Positions 15,616 through 27,400 of a stretch of DNA of 64,000 nucleotides are shown one piece after another. The stretch covers positions 22,951,321 through 23,015,320 of the forward strand of contig OX291542.1 in NCBI GenBank assembly GCA_946406115.1, written 5' to 3'. Each line of letters opens with the position of its first letter. Within the stretch, counting starts at the first letter, position 1. A model generated the notes under the pieces. It ran no database searches. It saw only the letters and a list, made by a program, of their open reading frames with translations, and was not told where the DNA came from. The DNA comes from Apoda limacodes (Eukaryota > Arthropoda > Insecta > Lepidoptera > Limacodidae). Both the position numbers and the translations under genes were made by a program.

Positions 15616-18353
15616 ATGGTGAGTATTTCAGATTACACATTTTGTTACGAAATTAAATAGTACGTAATTTTAAAAACCACACATCATGAAATCTGGGAAC
15701 ACTTACGATTTTCACTGCTGTTTATATAAATTCAGTACTAATAACAACATTTTTATTTCATTCAAAGTAACCTCGTGGCAGGGTTTTTTTTTCAAAAGTG
15801 TTTGTTATTCTAGCCTCCAAAAAAAGACGCAAAGACTTCGGCCAAGCAGCCTCAAAAGACTCAGAAGAAAAAGGAGGGTTCCGGCGGTGGCAAAGCTAAG
15901 AAGAAGGTAAATATTGTAGACAAGTAAAGTTAGGTTATAATGCCATGTTCCTCAAAGGGCTGAACAGAGCCTCCATGCTGTCTGTCCATCAGCCCGTATC
16001 GCGAACTTACAAACGACATCCCTGCTAGGTAGTAACTCAGAACTTAAAAAATACATTTTATAATGTCTGCGGATGGATTACGGAAAAGGATAATTTTAAA
16101 AAATTATGATAACTGTAACTTTGTTACAAGGTTTTTGCAGTGAGGTGATTTTAAGTAATATCTGAAATTGAATTGAAATTTAACTGAATTGAGTCTGTTA
16201 TTTCTCTAAATATTTTCAGAGATTGTGGTATCTATGAAATATCAATAATCATTATCACTACCATTAGGAAAGAAATTAAGTACAATGACAAAAAGTTAAA
16301 CTTCTGGTTTTTAAAATTGACACCATAATTACCATATTTTGACAAATCATGGTTGACTGCAAATTTTGCATATTTCTACAGAATGTTAGTTTTGTTTTAG
16401 TTGGAGATATATTTATTCAACTAATCATTACCCATATCGTAGCAATACCCAGTATCGTCTATTGGAAAAACACAAAGCAAGTTATTAGCGAGTAAATCTG
16501 TAGATTAATGTTATTCCAGGAACAGCTACTGAAGTTGAACATGGCATTTGGTTAAATTCACCCTAAGTTGCTAATTAGAGTTTACCAATAGGTGCCAATG
16601 GAGCCCTAAGCTATGCCTATGATGTCTGTCTCTCTCTGTCCGAATCAGTAACACATTTGTTTGTTGGAAACGACATTCAAAGTTAAGCAATGTTGGGCTT
16701 GGTCAGTCATTGGATAGGTGGCTTACAGGTTCTCTTGATAATCATAATCTACTTTCTTAATTTTTGTTTTTGTTTGTGTTGACTGATTTTTTTTATCTGC
16801 TAGAGTAAAAAAAAATATTACATTTATAATTTTATTTAAAAAATTAACAACTGTAGGATCATTTAACATGAATCATGGTTATTCACAAATATCTACTTTA
16901 ATGATAAACAAATGTTTTATGATTAACAAAACAAATTTTTAGGAATGTTTAATGCCAATGATTATACATTAATTGATCTTGATGCCTATGAAAGTTTCAT
17001 GTGAACTGATATATTGAGTCTGATGGCAAGCCACCTTTATACATTTATAATGAACAATAAAGACTCCTTTTTATTTTTCATCGACATTCTATTGCAGAAG
17101 TGGTCCAAAGGAAAAGTACGTGACAAATTGAACAACCAAGTACTCTTTGATAAACCAACATATGAGAAGTTATACAAAGAAGTACCCCAGTACAAACTTA
17201 TCACACCTGCTGTTGTCTCTGAAAGGTTAAAGGTACGAGGATCACTAGCAAGGCGGGCCCTCGTTGAACTCAGGGAAAAAGGTCAGCTATTTACTTTTAC
17301 ATATTTCTTAGGAATGATCATTGTCTATAGGCTCTTTTGAAACCACATCCCACAGACAGCAGGATATAAAACATATTCTACAGGACTAATAGACACTTAA
17401 AATTCAATGCAATTGCAAGATGTCAAATGTAAAATTAGTAACACTAGTTTGAATTTACAAACTTATGTTAAATTTTTTAAACTTAGCTCTTAGGTGTAAA
17501 AATGTTTCTTTCAAAATTTAAATGTTCTTTAAAAATATAAAGAACTGGCTTTGCATAGGTGGACTTTTATGTTTTAATCAATTTGGGATAAACATAGAAT
17601 AAATGTATCTTTATGCATGATATAATTAGTTTTTTTTTTATTTCAATTAATATTTTTATCTATAAGCCTATTTCTATTCAATGTCAGTTGCATCCACTGC
17701 TTAGGGAGAGAGGGAGGGAGCCGACGCAGCGCCTGAGCCAATCATGGCGCGGCGCGACGGTGTTTATTTTTCTATTAGTATTTTGTTTAGATTGAAATTT
17801 TTATATTTGTTATATCTTTTGAATGGAATGTCCAATTTCTATAATTCAAAAGTAGACTACAGGTATTAAAACAGTCATGCATACCATGGTCTGATTTTGG
17901 TTGGCTGGAAATTTAAAAATTTAAAAAAAGTAATAGTGTCATTAATATATAGTTGGACATAATTTTTTTCTAGGGATTCTTACTAGTAATAAATATAGCC
18001 TATGTTACTCAGGGATAATGTAGCATTCTAATGGTGAAAGAATTTTTGAAATCAATGTAGTAGTTTTTGAGTTTATTTGTTACTCAAAAATACAAATCTT
18101 TCCTTTTTATATTAACTAATAATAATAAATAATTTTCTTTTATTTATGATGATCTATTACTAACTTAATAAACCTATGAGAGTTTAAAACTGATATATTG
18201 AGTCTGATTAAGACAAAACAATAAAAAAAAAACAATAAAAAAAACTTTGCTAACTAATATATATTTTTTTTAGGTCTGATCAAGCAAGTTGTTCAGCACC
18301 ATGGACAAGTCATCTACACGCGAGCAACAAAGGGTGATGATCCAGTTGCCTAA
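15616..18353 (+). CDS. RpS25: 40S ribosomal protein S25 (eS25)
   Basis: Component of the small ribosomal subunit head, also known for contacts with viral and cellular IRES RNAs. Coding exons are 15616-15618 (ATG only), 15814-15906, 17098-17281 and 18274-18353. Borders are GT-AG, phases match and the total is 119 residues plus stop, the usual family length. The N-terminus is the Lys-rich tail ([20 protein letters not shown], then [10 protein letters not shown]). The conserved winged-helix core begins [18 protein letters not shown] and includes [16 protein letters not shown]. The protein ends [11 protein letters not shown] coding first exon consisting only of ATG is common in ribosomal protein genes. 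Introns 2 and 3 hold putative snoRNAs. No defect was seen; this is a functional gene. Confidence 0.97.
16630..16735 (+). pseudogene. 5S rRNA-derived sequence in RpS25 intron 2
   Basis: The segment reads like a decayed 5S rRNA 3' half. AAGTTAAGCAATGTTGGGC (from 16680) matches the 5S box A / internal element, and CATTGGATAGGTGGCTTACA (from 16709) matches the 5S box C area (TTGGATGGGTGACC). Upstream, CTCTGTCCGAATCAG matches the 5S GTCCGATCA stretch. It is either a 5S pseudogene or the head of a 5S-derived (SINE3-type) SINE. No functional 5S gene remains. Confidence 0.6.
16953..17028 (+). ncRNA. Putative C/D box snoRNA, RpS25 intron 2
   Basis: Box C-like ATGATTA (16958-16964, one mismatch to RTGATGA) and box D CTGA (17020-17023) are bracketed by a perfect 5-bp terminal stem, TGCCA (16953-16957) with TGGCA (17024-17028). 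A C'-like TATGAAA lies at 16987. The 15 nt before box D (ACTGATATATTGAGT) are identical to those before box D of the candidate in intron 3. It ends about 70 nt upstream of the next exon, the usual position for intron-processed snoRNAs. The target is not identified. Confidence 0.55.
18141..18212 (+). ncRNA. Putative C/D box snoRNA, RpS25 intron 3 (paralog of the intron 2 copy)
   Basis: Consensus box C ATGATGA (18146-18152), C'-like TATGAGA (18175-18181) and box D CTGA (18204-18207). The guide-position sequence ACTGATATATTGAGT is the same as in the intron 2 candidate. The terminal stem is weaker than in the other copy. It ends about 60 nt upstream of exon 4. Two introns of one host gene carrying the same guide suggests duplication within the host gene. 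Confidence 0.5.
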
Positions 18354-18373
18354 GGTTATGGATAAGTTAAGAA

Positions 18374-18379
18374 AATAAA
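18374..18379 (+). terminator. RpS25 polyadenylation signal
   Basis: AATAAA 20 bp after the RpS25 stop codon, followed by an A-rich run. It implies a very short 3' UTR, usual for ribosomal protein genes. Confidence 0.7.
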
Positions 18380-18397
18380 AAAAAACAAAAATTGCCT

Positions 18398-18403
18398 TTT
18401 ATT
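18398..18403 (-). terminator. Dehydratase-like gene polyadenylation signal
   Basis: AATAAA on the minus strand, about 65 bp after the dehydratase stop codon and only about 20 bp from the RpS25 signal on the other strand. The two convergent mRNAs probably overlap or nearly touch at their 3' ends. Confidence 0.55.
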
Positions 18404-18467
18404 TTTTTTACAAGTTATACAAGTTTACATTTTGTTAGATACAATATTACCAGTTACTGAATGTTAA

Positions 18468-21400
18468 TTACCTACCAGATAATTTAAATTTATCATAGAT
18501 GTCGGTGACTGCAAATTTAGATGATGGGTAGAGCTCCCTTATGTGGTCTTTAATCATTGTAGCATGTAAGTCACTGGCTGTTTCCACCACCACATTGGCC
18601 TGAAATGACATGCTAAACATGTAACTGACCTACGACCTAGATGCCAAGAAAATTATAATATTGTAAAATTAATGAAAATTAGGTAGGCACTTTATGCACA
18701 TATTATATAACAATATGCAGTGAATGAGCAATCCTCAACCTCCAAATTACTAAAAAAACAAGCCTTTAAATTACCATTATGTATAGGCAAGTAAATTTTT
18801 TTACCCACGACGGGAGGAACACAACACAACGGTGGCAATATATGCGTTTGGGGTTAGAGGTTTTATGTATTCTCTGACTAATTAGTCATCTGATTTCGAT
18901 GCGATATTTGCATTAATGTCATTTCAGAGCAGGTTTTAAGACATGTGAAACATGTGTTTTACAGAGTTCTAACCGTGGTTAACCGAAGAAATGAGCTCCC
19001 GATATTTCGGTGCTGTTGCAAGCACCACGATCGCTGGATAACTGGCATACTTGCGAGTTTGTACAGTCTATGGGCAAACATATTTATCTACCCTCTTTCT
19101 TTTTCGTTTTGTTACGGAACTACTAGAACTCGCTAGAAAGTCACCACGACGACAGTATATACTCACTGTGTCACTTCGTTTTAGGATTAATAAAAAACAG
19201 TCATCAGTATACGTTTCGGAAAACGCATAAACGCGCCCCTTTAATTTATTTTTTCATAGAGTGGGATGAAAAGTAAAGGATCACTTGGTCACAAAATATT
19301 TTTAACTTGGGCGACGTATATTAGACCCCACACTACATTCACGATTCTCCTTTAAAATTCCTCGCTAGAATCCTTCTGGATTCAAAACTAATTTGCTCCC
19401 TTGCAATACTATCTACTTTTCTATACTGCTACATTTTGCTTGAAAATAAGTCTCTGAAGTGGTAGTCGTGCCGGAGAAGGAGAAGACTTGCAAGCTAAAC
19501 TTATGGGAGTCGTGCTTTCTGGTCGCTTGCCAAAGCTGCCGAAGGGAACTTTTGCCAGTCGTCGTTACCACCACTGCGAAAGACCGATGGTGACTTGGCC
19601 CATAGTGCTAAAGAGAAAGCCGATTTACTGGGCAGTCTCTTCGCCTCAAACTCGAATATGAGCGATGAAGGCGCTGTACCACCTACTATACCGTGGTGCG
19701 GCAAGACCATGCCGAAAATCTCCATAACACAGCGGGAGGTCCGGTGGGCGTTGCTTTCTCTAGACATTCATAAGTCGAGTGGGCCAGACAGTATACCAGC
19801 AGTGGTGTTTAAGCAGTGAGCCTGACTTATGTCCTGTACTCACGCGCTAGGCAATTTCCGTCTTCATGGAAGACTGCGAATGTGCACCCTGTGCCCAAAA
19901 AAGGCGATAGATCAGATCCATCGAATTACAGGCCTATCGCTATTACCCCTCTCCTCTCCAAGGTGATGGAGCGTGTTATCAACACACAACTTCTAAGATA
20001 TCTAGAAGAACACGACCTGGACATCGACTGGTGACCTTCTAGTGTATCTCACACACCGATGGGCACTAGCCATTGAGAGTCAGGGGGAGGCATTGGCATG
20101 TAGCCTAGACATAGCCCACAGCTACTTTTTACCATCGCACCGCTCGCCATCGGCAGGGAATTCATTACTTCAGGTACTCGCTGATCAAGTTAGTTATTTT
20201 TGCTGAAATAACTCAATTCACTTTGGCGACAAAATTAATTTTGGAGTTGACCAACACCCGTTTTGATTAGCTGGCCGTTTAAATGATTAATAAATAAATA
20301 TTTTTTGATATAGTACAGCTCGGTAAGGACCCAAACTAAGCAAAGCTTGTGCTATGGATGGATACCAAACAACAGATATAAATATATACTACACAGAAAA
20401 CGTCCAGTCTCAAGACAAACCAATACTTTATAAATGTTCCAATCTGTGACCAGACAATCACAATTAATAAATGTTTGTCTTGTGCGGAAATCGAACCCGC
20501 GCCCTTTGATTCAGCAATTGGGTCACCCTCATAACCCTCGGAGCCGACGATAGTCTTTTGTTTACCAACTATACCTACCTGGGTGAAGTCAATATAAAGA
20601 ACATCATTTCTGGGATTTCTATGTAAATTGTAGCCATATGAGACTGAGGCATGTCATCTCTTTACGATAATTCATATAAATATTATAAGTGCGAAAGGAA
20701 CTGTCTGTCTGTTAACTCTTCACGCTTAAACCGCTGTACCGATTAAGATGAAATTTGGCATGAAGATAGTTTGAGTCCCGGGGAAAAACATAGTGTGAGC
20801 AGGTTTTTTTCAATAATTGCGAGTTGCCGCTGAAATCCTACACCGATAACCAAATTTAGGGCGAGTGGAACCGCGGGAAAATTGAGCATGGAGATAGTAT
20901 AAATACCGGGCAAGGTTATAGGTTACTTGAAAACGTCAAGTGAGAGTCGGTTTTTTATAATTTGAGCAGTTGCCGTTGAAATTTTACACCGATAACCGAA
21001 TTTAGGGCCGGGTGGAAATTACATATAAAACTGCTCTTAAATCTCTTAGATAAAGATCGCCTGCCCTAGCGCTTTTGGTAGATTGTTCGCGATCAACGTA
21101 GCGCGTTCTATAAGAGTATTGCAAATTGTATTAGGTACGTGTTTCAGCTGTTAATTTTTATATGCTAATGCCCCTATTGTTGCAAGCGCCCATAGGCTAC
21201 GATGAACACTCAACGTCGAACAGGCCGTGAACTTATTTTATACATTATTAAACAATAGATTAGGAAATAGACAATTCTCGTTGATATACATACCCAAGTA
21301 GTGCTTACATCGCTGTGCACCCACATTTGCTCCGTAACGAAGCTTTTTAACACCGCGTTCTCTTCGGAGATTGTCTTAGCGAGTACCCGCAATCCGTCGT

Positions 21401-24400
21401 GCTGGTCGGGAATGGGTACAGCGAAACGCAGCAGACGACCGCTCGCACCCAAGCCACGCTGGATTGTCCGCGCTAAACGTCCACAATCGATGTTACCGCC
21501 GCTTATGATGCACACTGCGCTGTGGGTATGGTGGAAAAACTATGTCAGACGTAGCTGAATAGGTACCATATCAGTTCATATACCTACTACTACGATGGCA
21601 GGAGTGCCTGTCGTTTCGCTGTTCTCGATAAAGGAGTGGCAGGCACAAGCAAGCCGCGACGTCTAAAATTGTTTATTCAACTTTAACTGCAAATTATCGG
21701 TCATAGGTCGCGGAGGCAATACTTCGCTATGCGCGGAGGGCTTTCAGCGTTTGAACTTCCAAAAATCTGGCTTATTCAGCCGTAGACTTCCGCAAACAAC
21801 CGCGCACACTGATTAGTCCCCTGCAACCGAGAGCCGCAGCTGACAGACGCGTCCTACAATATTTCCAGCATAATAAGACAGAAGTATTAAGTTACCGTTT
21901 TCCACGTAGTTCTGGCACTAGCCCTTGCATGATGGCGGCGAGCGCACACACGCCAGCGCCATCCACCACCAGGCGCTCGCGTTCCAACACGCTTACTACG
22001 GCGCGCGCTATGAACCGCTCCTCCACCACCAACTAAATGTTGTTATCATTTAACTTTCTGCCTAAATCCCACGTAACTTCTGATTTCAACACGAAGCTTC
22101 CCTCTAGGGCTACGCTCCAATTCACTGCCGAGTGATTATCGCCCGGTAAAGTTAATTTTCACACTGACAGTAGTGATTTCCAACCGGTTTGCTATTTACA
22201 ACCCTATCTGAACCAGCTTACAAGGGTACCTACTATAAAGATTGCTTGCTTCCGATTCTGACGAATTTAATATTCTTCTACTCAATAGATTACAGTTACT
22301 CTCACTCATAACTTAAAATATAAGTACGGTTTTTTTTTTAAATGGCTATATGTTGTCGGTTATCGCAGGTTTTTAAAAATATTATAAGAAATAGATTTAA
22401 GAGGATACACTTCGCGGCGCCTCGCAGCGGGCTTCATACAAACGAATTTTTCACTTATTTTTGACACTTGCTGATCAAACACCACGAAATTTTGAAGACA
22501 TGTTCTAGTAATAAATATCTTGGACTGCAGTGTGCCAGTTTTCTATAAAATTTTATAGTTCAAAAGTTATACAGGATTCTAGTTTTTCATTTAAATGATT
22601 TTAAAAAAGATTTGTAGTTAATAGAACGTTTTACACGATTTTGGAAAAACCACAGACCTAGGTATTCGGCTTGGGATTATGACTAAGAAATTTCACTGTG
22701 ATTGATCAGTAAATGTCAAAAACAAATGAGAAATTCTTTTGTATTAAGGCCGCTGCGAGGCGCCGCGAAGTGTATCCTCTTAAGTTTTGTCATGTATTCG
22801 AACCGCCCACCGACCTCAAAAACGGTTTGTCGACTCATGTTGTCTAGATAGGCAATCAAAAAATTAGCTTAGCTAAGGCACGCTACATTTTCAATTGGTA
22901 CCATCTCTAGATATTTCAGGAAATATAGCTAGAAATATCTAGCTATAAGCTGATCACATCCAGGTAAACAAGAAATACCTAATTGACGTTTTATGATGTA
23001 TATCACAGGATTAATTAACCCACGAATCCAAATCCGCTTCTTACCCGTGGTACCTACTACTAAGATGTTATTTTATTTTCTCTTGTACAAGTAAAATCCA
23101 ACATTCTAACTTAAGACTACACATTTAAAAAAAAACGGTAAAGTATACAGACAACTTCAACAGTTTCCTATTGTTAAAATTAAAATCTAAATCATATTAC
23201 CAAAATATTATTATATTATATTGTTCTCTTGTTAATTTTTTTTCTGAATTACAACAGTGGTATCTTGTTAGAACTACCTTCTTCAATTGTCAATATAAAG
23301 GGCTATACCTTAGTAAGGGTGGTGGCCGAGGGGTTTCGATTTCACTTTGCGTCCCGAGTAGCGGAGGTTCGAGACCCGGCGTGTACCAATAAGTCTTTTC
23401 TAATTTCTCAAGTACATTAATTATTCAAACCATTCAAGGCTTTTCGTTGAAGGAAAAAATCGTGAGGAAATCTGCCTACTTCAAAAAAAAAGACATTTCG
23501 CACAGAGCCCACGTGTGGACTATAGCCTAAATCACCTTCGTTGAGGGTAGGCCTGGACCAATGAGGCTAATAAGAAAGGATTGGACGTAGACTAGTAGTT
23601 TTGTTATAGAAATTATAGATCTCATCAAGATCTTCATTTCAAATGACATCTGTCAAACTAGAAATGGCTTTATCTCCGTAACTATTAATCGTAGACTAGT
23701 AGTTTCTTTATTTCTTTATAAAAGCGTGAGATCTTATAACGATGTTCATAACGCATGACAGATGTCTAACTAAACACAACACATTAATTTTATTTTTTAT
23801 ATTACCACTTAAAACAGTTACTTTGAGCGTATGCATGTGGCCAGCATCGAAAGGCCACGTTTATATACCGTTAGTCATCACGGGCAGCACACATTGGTTT
23901 TTAGGCACTAAGGTATTTTTTACGAAATATATTGCGTGCTTTCATCTTGATGAGATCTATAACTTTTATAATACTAGGCTACGATCAAGAGTTACTCGGA
24001 TATAGTGCTTTATATTTTTGCGAAAGTTATAGATCTCATCAAGATCTTCATTTCGGATGACAGCTGTCAAATATAAAGTGCTATAACTCCGTAACTATTG
24101 ACTGCAGACTAGTGGTTTCCTTAGAAAAGTTTTAGATCTCATCAAGATCTTCATTTCGGATGACAGCTATCAAACTAGAAATGGCAATATCTCCGTAACT
24201 ATTGATCGCAGACTAGTAGTTTCTTTATAAAAGCATTAGATATTATCACAATGTTCATTACGCATGACAGCTGTCTTACTAAAGACTACACATTAAATAT
24301 TTTGAAAGCTGTCATACGAAATAAAGATCTTGATGAGATCCATAACTTCTATAATACTAGTCTACCATCAATAGTTAGTTTCAAGACAAAAGAGTAGGTA

Positions 24401-27400
24401 ATTCAGAAAAAAAAAATTAACAAGAGAATATTACATTTTTGGATACTTCTGTATTTTTAGGGTGAACTGCTAGTCGTAAAAAAATTGTGACATCATATAC
24501 AAGCCTGGCTTTTATTTTGTAGCAATCCAATCGTCAAGAGTGTTTTTTGCTTTGAGTTTCCTATTAACTCAGTAAGTATTGCGTAAAATATTCAGCAGAT
24601 TGGTTAGTAGGTACCTATAATGCAGTCGTGATGAAATAGGACATTAATATAAAGAAAATACCTATGTTTTTTTATTTAGTATCAGTATAGGTAAGAACCT
24701 ATTGGTTTTTAATCCTTTGCACGTGCAGGTAAGCTTACCATTCTATCAATCCTTCCTTGAAGCGTAGTAAACGCGTTAATTCCAATCTTTGGAAAATTCA
24801 AGCCCGATGCCAAGTTGAGGACTATCGGCACAGACACCGGTTTACCTGCTTGTAGCGCCTGCATCATTTTTGGTACGTTTGCACATTCTACACCCTGTTA
24901 AAACGAATCAGATTAGAAGAAATAATGTATAGGTTCACAAGAGTTTAATAAGTGGGTGGAGCAGAATCTCACCCAATTTCACGTTGGGGAGGGGGGGGGT
25001 TGGTTCGCCAAATATCAAGTAATTTTATTTTTTGCAAAAAACAGCAATTATCTCGGTTATGCTAACGCCACAAAGTAGCAAGTTGTGTATTTTTTAAGAT
25101 GAAAGCATTTACCCTAACGATACGCATTTAAAAAATCACACGTGAGGTAGGGAGGGGTTCAATCCAAATCTCACCAAATGGGGTGAGGGGTCGAAAACTC
25201 GTTAAAATCACCTCAAGTAATTTTTGGACACCCCCTAACCTGTTATTCTTTATTCCAATCGGTAATTTTTATAGTCTATATAGTATATAGTATATAAAAT
25301 CGATAGTTCTTGGAGAAATATATTTTTAGCAGGGTACACCGCGAGACATTATTTCTTTCAGGGGAACAGAGCTACTAGGAGGCCAGATTTTTAGTAGATA
25401 GATAACTGCAAATTGAAGCATATTTAAGAAAAATATATAGCTGCTTACTTATCCCGATCGATAGCTCCCACAAAAATAAAAACTTCCGCAGGTGTCCGCA
25501 CTGCTAAACATTATTTATGTGGAAACTATTATATCTGTCTGTTTTATCTATATCATCTGTGACTACTCCTTTACGTTCTATCAGAGCAACGTGATTTCCG
25601 TCACAGAGGAGTAGCTGGAGGAACGGAAAAGGATATAGGATAACTTTGCACTTGCACTCGCAGGTGAAACCGCGTATCAAAATCAAATTCTGCGCAGGCA
25701 AAGCCAAAGCTAAAAAAGTCTAAGTATCTGTTTCTTAACTGTAACTTTCGGAAAATATAAATTTCCATAGAAATCTTATACCGAAATAAACACCAGCAGC
25801 TCTAGCTTTAAGGTTGGTAATGAAATTGTGCCACACAGACACGTAGGGTGCATAGCCACGATAGCGATCATAGAAACGTTATTTCCCGACCAAACGCAAA
25901 GGCTGCAGAGCATTTGGAAAGGCTAGACGAGAAATATTTTTTATATTTGGTCGGACGTTTCTATGAACGATGTCGCCGCTGTGCTCACTTGTAAGGGAGC
26001 TCAGACAATCTCACATAAACGAGGCAGGTGCACTTCAGTTTCTTGCAGGCGACGAGCACAGCAGCAAGCAGTGCGCCGCTCGCCACCGGCACCAGCACTG
26101 CATCTGTCTCCGGCAGCTGTGTGATTATCTCCAGACCCAATGTGCCCAGTCCAGCCATCACCAAAGGGTCGTCAGCGCTAAAACACGGAACTCCAATTCT
26201 ATCAAGTCTGAGGCGAATTAAGGTGAGCGCGGGTTCGACTTCCGCACAAGACAAACATTTATGTATGTGATAACATTTGTATTTTCTTAACTCTAGGCCC
26301 TATGTAGGTAGAATATCTATGTAGGTATTTATAAAAAAATGTAAACAAATATTTGTATCCGTTGTCTTGGTACGGTAATGGTTTCATGTGTAATGTGCAG
26401 GGGATTTTACTACTATTTATTAATAGTTTAACGAAGCTGACCGAGCTGAGATTCTCTTTCCAATAGATAATAATAAATTATATTACAGATGCACCTGGAA
26501 CGCATGACTAGTCATCTACTACCTACTTCAATGAGATTGTTAATATTTTATACCTATTTTTTGTATATCGACCAAGATAAATGTTAATGTTTCTATCTTT
26601 CTAACCTTATCAATATCTGTTCCGAGTCACAGATGGCTTTCTTCGCGTAGTTAAGAGCATCTTCGACGCTGTTACCACAAAGTACCACGTTGGCCCCTAA
26701 CTCCGAGCATCTATGCGCTTGTGCAGTCGGCGTGCTTTCTGGCAACACCGCCGTTACCTTAATACCATCAATATAAATAGTATATATTCAAATTTATAGA
26801 CCTACCTACACCGTTTTTCGGCTTGGCTGCCATTTTATTCTTATTATTCTTTTTTATTCTTTGACCGAGTCATTTAATCGAGATCGGACGGACACCTGAA
26901 CTTATTGTGTTATGTTAGGCATACGACTGGCATTCCAATGTTTATGTTTCCGTTATTATTCATTTATATTCTACATGAGTCCAATAATAGGTACACACAG
27001 TATTTTGTGAAACTGTTTTACAAAAGACTGTACGAATTAATAGATAAATCAGTGGTGTCCTAGTAGTCTCAGCGCCTTCTCGCATTCTGAGGGGTGGAAG
27101 TTCGAGCCCCGGAGGGTATCAATATGTCTTTTTATACATTTCGAAACATTTGTTCAAACTATTGGCTTAATTCAGTGAAGAAAAATCGAGTGGAAAGCCG
27201 TTGCACAAGTAACAAGGATAAGTAGTTGTGAAAATACTGACCATAACAACTTTATTAATGAGTTCAGTAGACCAGAAGGGAAATATAGTATTTAGGCCTA
27301 AGTAATTTCGAGTTTGATTTCTTAAATAATCAAAAAAGTTGCCTGGAATACCTATGAACCTGGGTGTGCAGGTGTACAGTAAACAGTACCTAAGTTAATA

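Noticed and set aside
26224..26270. Possible tRNA gene near the dehydratase exon
   Set aside because: Only a box B with the SINE body ACAAGACAAACATTT; it matches the SINE at 20310-20560.
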